From the NCBI RefSeq assembly GCF_003201105.1, contig NZ_QICJ01000002.1, positions 248,001 to 312,000 of the forward strand: 64,000 nucleotides of DNA, written 5' to 3'. The notes beneath the pieces are model-generated. The model searched no databases. It was given only the letters and a program-made list of their open reading frames with translations, and was not told the origin of the DNA. Below are positions 12,593 through 21,418 of this stretch, piece by piece. The stretch's first letter is position 1. Each line of letters starts with the position of its first letter. A program made the translations under genes and the position numbers. The stretch is from Dyella sp. AtDHG13. Lineage in GTDB: Bacteria > Pseudomonadota > Gammaproteobacteria > Xanthomonadales > Rhodanobacteraceae.

Positions 12593-13903
12593 ATGGCTGA
12601 TATCAGGCGCAAGTCGCTGGCTGATCGTGCCGTGGTCTGGCCAGCCCTCGCCCTTGCCTGCGCGGCCGCCACCGGTTGCGTCCATCAACCATCGCGGGCT
12701 TCCGCATCCACCGCAACGGCCGACGCCGCGGCAGTCTCTACGCCACCCGCCACCGCGGCGGGCAGCAGCAATGCTGCGGTGGACACCTTGCGCAAGCTGT
12801 CCCTGCTGCGTCCCTTCGCCGGCGGCATCGACACGCCGTTGATCCACAACCAGATCCACGGCTACGTGATGGCGGACGCCGCCAACTACACCGACCGGAG
12901 CCTGGGCAGCACGCAGTTCTCCATCCGCCGAGCCGACCTCAGCCTGCTGCACGACGTGGGATTGGGCTGGCTGTTCTACGCCGATGCGCAGATCGTCGAT
13001 GGGAGCCTCGAGTTCAAGGACGTCTATTTCCGCAAACAGACCTCCACCTTCGGCGTGGTCACCATCGGCAACCAGCAGGAGCCGTTCGGGCTGGAGCAGT
13101 ACGGCAGTTTCCGCACCACCACCTTCCTGGAGCGCGCCACCACCAATGCGCTCGCCCCCAGCCGAAGCGTGGGCATCACCTCCAGCGATTTTCACGGGCC
13201 ATGGATCTGGAGCTACGGCTTCTTCACCGCCGGCACGCGCGACGAAGACCGCACGCAGCGCGGCGTGGCCCTGACCGGCCGCGTTGCCTACCTGCTGAAA
13301 ACGGACGCAGGGCTCTACCACCTTGCGCTCGATTACTCCACGCGCCGCGCCGGGCCCAGCAATGACCAAAGCTTCAAGTCCGCGCCGGAAGTGGCGCTTT
13401 CATCCGGCGACGACTTCCTCAACACGCACACCATCCCCGACTCGAACAAGGTGCAGCGCTATGGGCTGGAAGCCGCCCACGTGAATGGTCCTTTCTCGTG
13501 GCAGGCCGAATACATGGAAGCGCACCTGCAACGCAACGACGGCCTGCCGCCGCTGCGATTTCGCGGCTGGTACGGCTATGCGAGCTGGATGATCACCGGC
13601 GAAAGCCGCGAGTACCGCGAAAGCAACGCCACCTTCGGCGCGGTGGTGCCGCATGCCTCGTGGAACGGGCACGGCGGCGGTGCGCTGGAAGTGGGCGCGC
13701 GGCTGAGCATGACCGACCTCAACGACCGCGATGTCCTCGGCGGCAAGGAAACCAACCTCACCATCGGCGTGAACTGGTATCTGGACAAGTCCGTCCGCCT
13801 CTCCGCCAACCTCGTGCATACCATCGACCTGAACAAGCCCGGCGATCCCAACAGCGGCAAGCATCCTTCGGCCATTGTCGGCCGCCTTCAGTACCAGTTC
13901 TGA
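12593..13903 (+). CDS. Outer-membrane porin, phosphate-selective OprO/OprP family
   Basis: The 436-residue exported beta-barrel begins with a hydrophobic leader ([16 protein letters not shown]) that may be a signal peptide or a weak lipoprotein signal. A low-complexity Ala/Ser/Thr linker of about 40 residues follows. The barrel region contains [33 protein letters not shown] and [17 protein letters not shown], all typical of OprO/OprP porins, and the protein ends in the outer-membrane signature YQF. Family members pass phosphate or polyphosphate, but a Lys-rich phosphate ladder cannot be confirmed, so the substrate is open. It is divergent from fabV. Confidence 0.85.
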   Translation: MADIRRKSLADRAVVWPALALACAAATGCVHQPSRASASTATADAAAVSTPPATAAGSSNAAVDTLRKLSLLRPFAGGIDTPLIHNQIHGYVMADAANYTDRSLGSTQFSIRRADLSLLHDVGLGWLFYADAQIVDGSLEFKDVYFRKQTSTFGVVTIGNQQEPFGLEQYGSFRTTTFLERATTNALAPSRSVGITSSDFHGPWIWSYGFFTAGTRDEDRTQRGVALTGRVAYLLKTDAGLYHLALDYSTRRAGPSNDQSFKSAPEVALSSGDDFLNTHTIPDSNKVQRYGLEAAHVNGPFSWQAEYMEAHLQRNDGLPPLRFRGWYGYASWMITGESREYRESNATFGAVVPHASWNGHGGGALEVGARLSMTDLNDRDVLGGKETNLTIGVNWYLDKSVRLSANLVHTIDLNKPGDPNSGKHPSAIVGRLQYQF

Positions 13904-13944
13904 GACCAGCATTTGCGCAGACCGCGAGCCGGTCGGGAACGCGG

Positions 13945-13978
13945 TTGACGCTCGACCATCAAATGCGAATAATTCTCA
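13945..13978 (+). promoter_or_regulatory. Promoter with overlapping Fur-box-like operator
   Basis: TTGACG (13945-13950), a 17-bp spacer and AATAAT (13968-13973, 5 of 6 to TATAAT) form a good sigma-70 promoter. TGCGAAT-A-ATTCTCA at 13964-13978 matches 11 of 14 positions of the 7-1-7 Fur consensus (TGATAAT-N-ATTATCA) and covers the -10. Binding of Fe-Fur here would block transcription. The downstream PepSY-type operon is of a kind usually induced by iron limitation. The call rests on sequence match and context only. Confidence 0.65.
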
Positions 13979-14015
13979 ATATTATGAAACCGCGATCCGG
14001 CCTGAAGGTTCCGAA

Positions 14016-14285
14016 GTGATCACCCTGCTTGCCCTGCTGTCGACCCTCTCGGGCGGCGTGCTGATTTACCTCGCCAGTGCGCAGCAGCGGCTACGCGCGT
14101 CCGCCCTGCCGGCGGTGGCCCGACGTGCGGGCTGGCTGCTGGTGATCGGCGGCACGGCCATCTGGTGGTACGACGCCGGCATGGGGCCGGGCATCTCGGC
14201 GGCACTGACCATGCTCATGCTCACCTGGGTGGCCCTGCCGTACGCGGCATGGTGGCGCACCGCCGCCGCGGAAACGGGGGAATGA
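14016..14285 (+). CDS. Small membrane protein of an iron-type PepSY operon (DUF3325-like)
   Basis: The 89-residue protein has about three hydrophobic segments: ITLLALLSTLSGGVLIYLAS, then AGWLLVIGGTAIWWY, then ISAALTMLMLTWVALPY. It resembles the small DUF3325-type membrane proteins that accompany siderophore-linked PepSY genes; this assignment is by general appearance and order. The GTG start at 14016 has GAAGG about 8 nt upstream. A longer in-frame start would read through the promoter and Fur-box region. It overlaps the next gene as ATGA and is the first gene of the operon. Confidence 0.65.
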   Translation: MITLLALLSTLSGGVLIYLASAQQRLRASALPAVARRAGWLLVIGGTAIWWYDAGMGPGISAALTMLMLTWVALPYAAWWRTAAAETGE

Positions 14286-14536
14286 TCGCGCGCTGCCTCG
14301 CGGGAACCCTGCTCGGTTTTCCGCTCGCGGCCCTGGTGCTCGCCCTGCTGCTGCACCTGCTGCCGGGCCATGGCGAGGCCTTCCTGATTCCGGCGCTGAT
14401 CCTGTTCTTCCCGTTGTGGACGGCGCTCATGGCCGGCGCCTACCTGTTCCGCAACGGGCTTCGCGCCTGGCTGGTGCTGGGCGGGGCCAATGTCACGGTG
14501 TTCGCCGTGCTGTGGCTGCTGCGCCTGCACGGCTGA
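14282..14536 (+). CDS. Small membrane protein, DUF3649-like
   Basis: The 84-residue protein has three hydrophobic segments and almost no soluble part (GTLLGFPLAALVLALLLHLL, FLIPALILFFPLWTALMAGAYLF, AWLVLGGANVTVFAVLWLL). It resembles the DUF3649 family of iron-uptake-associated membrane proteins encoded beside PepSY genes. The ATG at 14282 overlaps the previous stop. The PepSY gene starts 16 bp after its stop, so the three genes look cotranscribed. No biochemical role is known for this family. Confidence 0.65.
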   Translation: MIARCLAGTLLGFPLAALVLALLLHLLPGHGEAFLIPALILFFPLWTALMAGAYLFRNGLRAWLVLGGANVTVFAVLWLLRLHG

Positions 14537-14552
14537 TACAGGGACGTTCCCG

Positions 14553-16124
14553 ATGAAAGCGACCACTCTCCGTACGTTCCAGACCGTGCACACCTGGACC
14601 GGCCTGCTCGCCGGCTTCGCGCTGTTCGTCGCGTTCTATGCGGGCGCGCTGACGGTATTCCACGACGACATCGCGGCATGGCAAAACCCGCCGTGGCGCG
14701 CCGTCGCCGATGCCGACGTTCCGATGGACACGCTGATCGAGCGGCTGCTCGCGCATCATCCGGATGCACGCGACGACTTCGGCATCGTGTTGCCGCGCGA
14801 CAGCTCCCACGCCGCCTACGCCTACTGGCAGGCCAAGGATGGCAGCCGCTTCGCCACCGCCAGCGAGGTGGAGGCGCCACGCGCGGACGCCGGCGAGAAC
14901 GAGCTCGCCGATTTCGTCTACGCGCTGCACGACTCGCTCGGCTTGCCGGTGGTCGGGCTGTATCTGATGGGCATCGTCAGCGTGCTGTACGGGCTGGCCT
15001 TGCTGTCGGGCCTCCTGATCCATCTGCCGCAGCTGGTGAAGGATCTCTTCGCCATGCGCGTGGGCCGCAACATCAAGCGGCTCTGGCAGGATGCGCACAA
15101 CGCCATCGGCGTCATCAGCCTGCCCTTCCATGTGATCTTCGCGGTCACCGGCGCGCTGTTCTGCCTGTTCACGCTGACGCTCGCCGCGCTCAACACGGTC
15201 GCCTTCGACGGCAAGCTGTTCGAGGCCTTTGCCAGGGCGACGCAAACCACGCCAACGGTCACCGCCAGCGGCACGCCGGCCACCATGCTTTCCACCGATG
15301 CCCTGATCGAACGCGCGCGCACCGAAGCCCTGAAGAACGGCGTGACCACCTTCGAGCCCGACTACATGCACTTCGTGCACTACGGCGACCGCAACGCCGT
15401 GGCCGAGGTACGCGGCCTGTCGCAGCACACGCTGGGCTCCTACGGCACGGTGGCCATGTCCGCGCACGATGGCACCGTGCTCGCCACGTACGTCGGCGAC
15501 CGCTACAGCCTCAACGGCATCAGCTACGCCTCGCTGTTCGGCCTGCATTTCGGCAGCTTCGGCGGCCGCACGGTGCAGTGGCTGTATTTCATCCTTGGCC
15601 TGGCCGGCGCCTTCCTGTTCTATTCCGGCAACCTCCTGTGGATCGAATCGCGCCGCAAGCGACGGCATCTCGACCAGCCGTTCAAGACACAGGTGATGGC
15701 GCGGGCCACTGTGGGCGTGTGCATTGGCACCTGCCTGGCCATCACCGGCGCCTTCGTGGCGACATGGATCGCCGTGCGCCTGGGCATCGATGCGGGTGTG
15801 CCGCAACGCGCCGCCTGCTACGGGCTCTTTCTCGCCGCGTGCGCCTATGCCTGCCTGCGTCCTGTCGCCAGGGCCACCATCGAACTGCTCTGGGCAACGT
15901 CCGCGCTGACCATGGCGATGGCCATGGTGGATCTGGCGACCAACGCATCGTCCATGGCGCAGGCGTGGTCGCCGCTTGCATGGCGAGTGCTGGGTGTGGA
16001 CCTGACCGGCCTGGCGCTGGGCGTCGTGTTCGCGCTGTTTGCGCGCGCCGCCGACCGGCGCGCACGCAGCGGCGACGCCAACAGCGTGTGGGCGCTGCGG
16101 GATGCGGCGCACGCCCAGCCGTAA
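14553..16124 (+). CDS. PepSY-associated TM protein (iron-regulated membrane protein)
   Basis: The 523-residue inner-membrane protein begins with FQTVHTWTGLLAGFALFVAFYAGALTVF, the HxW-type first helix of PepSY_TM proteins. A periplasmic segment of about 110 residues, a second helix pair, a larger periplasmic domain with PepSY-like sequence (YGDRNAVAEVRG), and four to five C-terminal helices follow. Relatives reduce or handle ferric siderophores at the inner membrane, and some bind heme through the conserved histidines. It is the third gene after the Fur-box-like promoter. No TonB-dependent receptor is adjacent, so any siderophore partner must be elsewhere. Confidence 0.87.
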   Translation: MKATTLRTFQTVHTWTGLLAGFALFVAFYAGALTVFHDDIAAWQNPPWRAVADADVPMDTLIERLLAHHPDARDDFGIVLPRDSSHAAYAYWQAKDGSRFATASEVEAPRADAGENELADFVYALHDSLGLPVVGLYLMGIVSVLYGLALLSGLLIHLPQLVKDLFAMRVGRNIKRLWQDAHNAIGVISLPFHVIFAVTGALFCLFTLTLAALNTVAFDGKLFEAFARATQTTPTVTASGTPATMLSTDALIERARTEALKNGVTTFEPDYMHFVHYGDRNAVAEVRGLSQHTLGSYGTVAMSAHDGTVLATYVGDRYSLNGISYASLFGLHFGSFGGRTVQWLYFILGLAGAFLFYSGNLLWIESRRKRRHLDQPFKTQVMARATVGVCIGTCLAITGAFVATWIAVRLGIDAGVPQRAACYGLFLAACAYACLRPVARATIELLWATSALTMAMAMVDLATNASSMAQAWSPLAWRVLGVDLTGLALGVVFALFARAADRRARSGDANSVWALRDAAHAQP

Positions 16125-16143
16125 AGGCACGGGCCGCGCGGGC

Positions 16144-16461
16144 TCAGTAAGCCATGCGCGCCGAGTTCATCCGGGCCGACACGGGGGCGTCGCCCAGCAA
16201 TGAAATCTCGTCCCAGACGGCATCCTCCTCGCCATCGGCCAGCAACTCATAGGCGGTGCGTCCGCCGAAGGCATTTTGGTGCCGGCACATCCAGCGCACC
16301 GCGCGCTGACGTTCGCCCAGGCTCTGCACCAGCATCGACGCCAGCGTGGCGTGTCGCTGCTCGAGCACCACGAACGCGCGCTCCATCACGTCGTCGCGCA
16401 ACGCGTTGATCTGGGCCAGCTCGGTGGCGACATCCTGAAACCTGATCGTAACCTTGCGCAT
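16144..16461 (-). CDS. MbcA/ParS/Xre-type (DUF2384-like) small protein
   Basis: The 105-residue protein has a C-terminal stretch AVRWMCRHQNAFGGRTAYELLADGEEDAVWDEI. This follows the pattern of the MbcA/ParS/Xre antitoxin toxin-binding domain: W, a short gap, an asparagine, GGR.P/A-x-ELL, a Gly, then a hydrophobic end. No helix-turn-helix domain precedes it, and no RES-type toxin gene is adjacent. The ATG at 16461 has GGGAG about 8 nt upstream. It converges with the PepSY gene. The domain call is moderate; the function is unknown. Confidence 0.6.
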   Translation of the reverse strand: MRKVTIRFQDVATELAQINALRDDVMERAFVVLEQRHATLASMLVQSLGERQRAVRWMCRHQNAFGGRTAYELLADGEEDAVWDEISLLGDAPVSARMNSARMAY

Positions 16462-16733
16462 GCGTTCACTCCCTCTCCCCACGCCGACGGCTCACGTCGC
16501 CCAGTCGCCACTCCGTTTGCGCTGAAGCAACGCCTGGGCTCCTATCGCTCTTCCCTGAGCCTCGCAGTGCTCGATGCACGGCAACCACCCACCCCCGCGA
16601 ACGGTCGCCTTGCGGCCCGATCATGCTCAAGCAAATGCTGAATTCGCGTGAATTCGAGCGCCCATGCATCTACGACTTTTGGAGTGTGGCCGGAAGGCCG
16701 TAGCCGGTCACCGTAATCTTTCGTATTCCACGT

Positions 16734-18395
16734 TCAGGGCTGACGGAGGATGTCGGCGATCTTCTGCAGCACCTCGTCGTTGAGGTAGAGCTGGTGGCCG
16801 TCCTTGACCACGGTCGTGGATACGGCCCCGGGAATGGTCGCGCTCGCCAGCGGCACGAAGCCGTCGCCCGGCGGATGCGTGCCCGGCAGGTGGCCGGCGA
16901 ACGTGTAGTAGCGCACGCCCGGCACGGGCATCAGCGATTGGGCCGCCCGGCTCACCGGCTGCGTGGCGCGCAGCGTGCTGATGCTGCTCAGCCCGTAGCG
17001 TTCGTAGTCCTGCGCCAGGGCCGGGTTTTCGTGGGCGCGGTTCTCCGCCACCACGCGCAGCAAGGCATCGAGCTCCGGCGTATGCGCATGGATGACGCGC
17101 TGCGCGATCCACCCGACGAAGCTGTCGACGTAAGGACTGCCCAGGTGCGGCGCGGCCAGGAAGAACGCCCGCGTCACTCCGGGATAGGCCTGGAAGCGCA
17201 CGACCGATTCCAGCGTGGCGATATCCTCCCGCGCGCCGTGCAATTGCTCGGGTGGAATATCGAACACCGCGTTCCACACCACGTCGTTGCTGTTGGACAC
17301 CAGCAGGCGCGAGATCACGCCGCCCATGCTGTGGCCAATCAACACCATGTCCCGGTGCGCCGGCGCGGTGCCATCGGGATCGAGGATGTGCCACGCCTGG
17401 TCCATCATGCGCTGCACGTACAGGCGATCGAGCAGCACGGGCGTATTGGTCGGATAGACGATGTGCCAGATCTGATACCGGCTGCGCAGTTCGGGCGAAC
17501 CGTCGATAAGGTTGGTCAGCTTGGCCCAGATCATCGGGCTGCGCCCGAGGCCGTGCACCATGATCACCGGTGTCTTGGCCGGGTCGTAGTCCTCCAGCAG
17601 ATAGAGCCCCTGGCGCTGCGCCAGCTCGCGGCCGCCGATCAGGCTCCACACCGCCGCGCGATTGATGTGCGAACGATCGAACAACGCGGCGTAGGCCGCC
17701 GAGAAATCCGTCGCCAGCGGCACGCTGCGCTGGCCGACGGTGATGGCCGGATGCTTGCGCGTGCCGGTAACCACCAGCTGCGCCATGCCGTCGTCGCCCG
17801 GCTCCACCCACGCCGTGAGCGCGCGCGTGATGCCGTCGGGCGGATCCAGCCTGCAGATGGGACGGTCGTGGCACGGCGCCTGCCAGCCCACCAGCGGAAC
17901 GCCGTAACCCGGCGAGGTGTAGCGTTGGCCCATGACGGTGGGAACCGTCACTTCGTCCGCACGCGCCAGGGCCACGGGGCCGTCGTCCAGGCTCTGCGGC
18001 AGATCACGAAACACCACGCGCACCGGCACATCCAGCACGCGAATGGTATGGGGACGCCAGGCGCCGGGTTCCTGGTCCAGCAGATAGCCCAGCAGTTCAT
18101 GGGTGCAGCCATCGGCGATGGATTGGGCTTCGGCCTGGCGCGCCGCGTCGTCGGTGTCCGAGGCGCGATAGGCTGCCACGGCGCAGCGGATCCAGTCGCG
18201 CGCGGCCACGTCCTTGCGCTGCGCGCCGGCCGTGCCCAGCCACAGGTGGCGGGCGACCATCAAGGGATCTTCTTTCGGCGGGGCGCCCGGCTTGAGCGCG
18301 CTGGTGCAGGCCGCCAGCAAGGCCATGCAGGCCAGCCATCCCAGCCGCCATCGACGGTGCGCATGCGCTTTGACGGTGTCACGCAAACCACGCAT
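16734..18395 (-). CDS. Alpha/beta-hydrolase lipoprotein
   Basis: This 553-residue predicted lipoprotein has a basic N-terminus, a hydrophobic core and the lipobox LLAAC, so the mature protein would start at a lipidated cysteine. The C-terminal half is an alpha/beta hydrolase: PVIMVHGLGRSPMIW (oxyanion region), the nucleophile elbow IGHSMGG, and a late GDGFVPLAS and DGHQ that may supply Asp and His. The first 250 residues match no domain I recognise. Lipase or esterase activity is plausible but the substrate is unknown. The start at 18395 was chosen for the signal sequence; a longer reading adds a low-quality N-terminus. Confidence 0.8.
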   Translation of the reverse strand: MRGLRDTVKAHAHRRWRLGWLACMALLAACTSALKPGAPPKEDPLMVARHLWLGTAGAQRKDVAARDWIRCAVAAYRASDTDDAARQAEAQSIADGCTHELLGYLLDQEPGAWRPHTIRVLDVPVRVVFRDLPQSLDDGPVALARADEVTVPTVMGQRYTSPGYGVPLVGWQAPCHDRPICRLDPPDGITRALTAWVEPGDDGMAQLVVTGTRKHPAITVGQRSVPLATDFSAAYAALFDRSHINRAAVWSLIGGRELAQRQGLYLLEDYDPAKTPVIMVHGLGRSPMIWAKLTNLIDGSPELRSRYQIWHIVYPTNTPVLLDRLYVQRMMDQAWHILDPDGTAPAHRDMVLIGHSMGGVISRLLVSNSNDVVWNAVFDIPPEQLHGAREDIATLESVVRFQAYPGVTRAFFLAAPHLGSPYVDSFVGWIAQRVIHAHTPELDALLRVVAENRAHENPALAQDYERYGLSSISTLRATQPVSRAAQSLMPVPGVRYYTFAGHLPGTHPPGDGFVPLASATIPGAVSTTVVKDGHQLYLNDEVLQKIADILRQP

Positions 18396-18517
18396 GCAGG
18401 CGCTCGCTGTCGTCCAGATGACTGACCCCGCGGAGCCGGCTACGTCGGTCCGCCGCCGATGAAACGCGCCACACGCTACGCCATTCGCACGCGCCGTGCA
18501 CCTGCCGCGGCGCTTCG

Positions 18518-20086
18518 TCAGAGCAGGCTTTCGATGGGCAGCAGGCCGCCCATGTTCACCTTGAAACGCCGCCACCAGCTGGTGTCCGGCGCATGGTCGT
18601 AGCGGACCACCGGCTGCTTCGGCTCCTTGCCTTCCCACACCACCCGCCCCTTGTCGTCCAGCAAGACCCGATAGCTGTGGATGGGTTTGGTGGCGTCGGC
18701 AAAGATGGCCAGCAACGCGCGGGCGAGTGCCGGGGAATCGACGATCACGCCGTCCTCGGTGTTCAGATGCGCGGAACGCGGATCGAGATTCATCGAACCG
18801 ACGAACGCATGCTGCTCGTCCACCACCATGGCCTTGGCATGCAGGCTGTTGCTGCCCGTGGAGGAGCCGAAGAAATGGCTGCTGTGCCGGCCGCGCCGCG
18901 CATCGGGCTTGAGCTCGTACAGCTCAATGCCCGCCTTGAGCATGGGCACCCGGTAGGACGCATAGGCCTGATACACGTCACCGGCATCGGTGGACGCCAG
19001 CGAGTTGGTCAGCACCTCCACCGCCACGCCGCGCTCGCGCACGCCCTGCAGATAGGCCACGCCCTTGGTGCCGGGAATGAAGTACGGCGAGATCAGGGTG
19101 AGCCGATGCTGCGCACCGTCCAGCCATCCGCGCAGCTGCGGCGCCATGTGCAGGTCCTTGCTGTCCGCCGCCGGGTTGCCCTTGTCCGGGTCGTCGGCAA
19201 GGTAGGTCGCGGGACCCCAGGCCCAATCGGTTCCCGGCACCTCGTGCGCCAGGTCGCCCACGCGCGCCACCAGGCTCTGCGCATAACTGCTCTGGTTGAA
19301 CTGCCGCGCATGGGCCGCCATGGTCTTGCGCAGGTCGGCCAGTTCCTCCGGGCCGGGCGTGCGGCGATGGAAGGCGCCGATCGGGTACGCCTGGTCGCTG
19401 TTCCAGTAACGGTCGAACATCTGCCCCACGTCCGCGACGACCGGGCCGACGGCGAGCACGTCCAGATCGCGGAAATTGATCGTGTCGTTGGCATCGAAAT
19501 ACTCGTCGCCGATATTCCTTCCGCCGACGATGGCCATGGCCTCGTCCGCAATGAAGGCCTTGTTGTGCATGCGGCGATTGAGCCGCGAGAAGTCGCCGGC
19601 GAACTGCTTGCCCATGCCCCACCACGACGAGTTCCGCTCCAGGAAGGGATTGAACAGGCGGATCTGGATATTTGGATGTCCATCCAGGATGCGCAGCACC
19701 TTGTCGTCGCCGGCCACGTGCAGGTCGTCCAGCAGCAGGCGCACGCGCACGCCGCGATCCGCCGCCGCCAGTAGACGCTGCGCCAGCAGGCCGCCGGTCG
19801 CGTCGCTATGGAACATGTAGTACTGCAGGTCCAGCGAATGCACCGCGCGGTCGGCGAGCGCGATGCGCGCCAGCAGGGCGTCGTTGGAATCGCTGATCAG
19901 GCGCAGGCCGCTGTCGCCGCCGTGGCCCGCGCTGATGCGCGAGGCGTAGGCCACCAGCGGCGCATCCGGTTTGGCCGGCAGGACGGTGCTGGGTACGCGT
20001 GGATAATCGGGGCGCAGATCCGAATGGGTGCAGCCGGCCAACGCCAGCAACCAGAGACAGGCAAGGCGACGCAAGGTGCAGGCCAT
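18518..20086 (-). CDS. Phospholipase D-family lipoprotein, cardiolipin synthase C-like
   Basis: The 522-residue protein has a lipoprotein signal (LWLLALAGC) and two HKD motifs, HNKAFIADEAMAIVGGRN near residue 170 and HAKAMVVDEQHAFVGSMN near 400. Together these form one phosphatidyl-transfer site. The layout fits ClsC/YmdC-type cardiolipin synthases, which join phosphatidylglycerol with another phospholipid. ClsC needs a YmdB-like partner in E. coli and none is adjacent. A secreted phospholipase D-like hydrolase is the alternative. It lies downstream of zipA on the same strand, after a repeat-containing gap. Confidence 0.85.
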   Translation of the reverse strand: MACTLRRLACLWLLALAGCTHSDLRPDYPRVPSTVLPAKPDAPLVAYASRISAGHGGDSGLRLISDSNDALLARIALADRAVHSLDLQYYMFHSDATGGLLAQRLLAAADRGVRVRLLLDDLHVAGDDKVLRILDGHPNIQIRLFNPFLERNSSWWGMGKQFAGDFSRLNRRMHNKAFIADEAMAIVGGRNIGDEYFDANDTINFRDLDVLAVGPVVADVGQMFDRYWNSDQAYPIGAFHRRTPGPEELADLRKTMAAHARQFNQSSYAQSLVARVGDLAHEVPGTDWAWGPATYLADDPDKGNPAADSKDLHMAPQLRGWLDGAQHRLTLISPYFIPGTKGVAYLQGVRERGVAVEVLTNSLASTDAGDVYQAYASYRVPMLKAGIELYELKPDARRGRHSSHFFGSSTGSNSLHAKAMVVDEQHAFVGSMNLDPRSAHLNTEDGVIVDSPALARALLAIFADATKPIHSYRVLLDDKGRVVWEGKEPKQPVVRYDHAPDTSWWRRFKVNMGGLLPIESLL

Positions 20087-20175
20087 GTTCCCTCCTTGGA
20101 ATCGACTCTGTCGGAGGTGCGAGTCGGACGCAAGAGTGGCCGGGCTACGGAGGCCACCAGACGAGCAGCAACCTC

Positions 20176-20344
20176 ACCCGCTCGTCATTCCGGCGCAGGC
20201 CGGAGGCGCCTTTCAACAGCGAAGCTGGTCATCCAGTAGCGATAGTGCTGGGTTGTCGGGACACCGCTCGGGCTTGTTTTACAGTCGCGAAAACCTGTCG
20301 TTCCCGCCACTGGATTCCGGCCTGCGCCGGAATGACGAGCGGGT
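20176..20344. repeat. Inverted-repeat pair, REP-like intergenic element
   Basis: A 29-nt sequence at 20176-20204 (starting ACCCGCTCGTCATTCCGGCG) recurs perfectly as its reverse complement at 20316-20344. Each copy contains its own small palindrome around CCGG..GC..CCGG. About 111 bp separate the arms. The CGTCATTCCGGCGCAGGCCGG core is of the kind found as dispersed intergenic palindromes in many proteobacteria. The element fills most of the 294-bp gap between cls and zipA. I see no gene inside it. Confidence 0.8.
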
Positions 20345-20380
20345 AAAACCGAGGCGCTTTGCAAGCGACCGGCCGGAAAC

Positions 20381-21409
20381 TCACCGCCCGAACGTGATTT
20401 CCTTGCCTTCGTGGTCGCGGTCCCAGCCGCGCAGTTCGTCGCGGATATGCGCCACGCGCTGGCGGCCCAGGGCGTTGCGTTCCTCGTCCAGCACCTGGCC
20501 GTCCAGCAGTTCCGCGAGGCGCTGGGCCGTGGGCAGCATGGCGTCCCACGCGTCCAGCGCCGGGATGGGCGCAGGCAGCGTCATGAAGAAGCTCAGGCCC
20601 GGGGTGCGCATGGCATCCACGCGGGTCACATCGAAATTGCCGGGCTTGACCATGTTGGCCACGCTGAACACCGGCCCCAGTTCGCGCTTGCCATCCACCA
20701 GGCGGTGATAGATACCCATGTCGCCGAACTCCAGGCCCGCCTTCTCGGCGGCGACGATCAGGTCGGCACCGTTGAAGACGTTGCCTTCGCGAGCGACCAC
20801 GAACAACGTGACGATGCGTTCCACCGGCACGCGCTCCGGGCGGCGACCGACCTCGGAACGCGGCGGCACACGCGGCGCTTCCGGTGCGGGCGCGGGAGCC
20901 GGTGCCGCGACAGGTGCCGGCGCGGGCGCGGCGACCGGCTCGGGTTCCGGCGCACGCGACACGTGATCCGCCCCCGTGGCCTGCGCCAGGCTTTGCTCGA
21001 ACTGCTCCGGCGGCGCGCGCAGGGCGTCGACGATGGAGGCGGCAATGCCGTGCGGCTTGCTGATCGGCGCCGGTTCCACGCGCCCCTTGTCGCCGGCGAG
21101 CGTGGCGCCGAGGCGCTCCAGCTCCTCGCGCAGGCCGACGTCCAGCTCGCCCTGGTGCGGCTGGTCGAACGGGTCGGCATGGAAATCGTCGCGCGCGTTG
21201 AAGGACGGCTCATCGAGCACCTCGCCATCCGCGCCGAAGGTCGGCTCGCGGCGGTCGCCCGTCGTGCTGGGCGCCACGCGTCGCTTGCCCTGCTCCTTCT
21301 TCGGCTGGCCGAACAACCACATCGCCGCCAGGACGATCAGGCCAACGATGAGCATGGGAACGCCAACGGCGGCATTCCAGGCGAAAGCGAGTACGGGTTG
21401 CGCGGTCAT
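20381..21409 (-). CDS. zipA: Cell division protein ZipA
   Basis: ZipA anchors FtsZ to the inner membrane at the septum. The 342-residue protein has an N-terminal membrane segment (about residues 8-33), a charged region, a Pro/Ala-rich linker with repeated APAPAP near residues 155-180, and a C-terminal FtsZ-binding domain from about 200 (IVTLFVVAREGNVFNGADLI, then LGPVFSVANMVKPGNFD). It lies 9 bp after the smc stop, so the two are probably one transcript. The usual next gene, ligA, is not here but about 14 kb downstream. Confidence 0.93.
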   Translation of the reverse strand: MTAQPVLAFAWNAAVGVPMLIVGLIVLAAMWLFGQPKKEQGKRRVAPSTTGDRREPTFGADGEVLDEPSFNARDDFHADPFDQPHQGELDVGLREELERLGATLAGDKGRVEPAPISKPHGIAASIVDALRAPPEQFEQSLAQATGADHVSRAPEPEPVAAPAPAPVAAPAPAPAPEAPRVPPRSEVGRRPERVPVERIVTLFVVAREGNVFNGADLIVAAEKAGLEFGDMGIYHRLVDGKRELGPVFSVANMVKPGNFDVTRVDAMRTPGLSFFMTLPAPIPALDAWDAMLPTAQRLAELLDGQVLDEERNALGRQRVAHIRDELRGWDRDHEGKEITFGR

Positions 21410-21418
21410 ATCAAGTCC

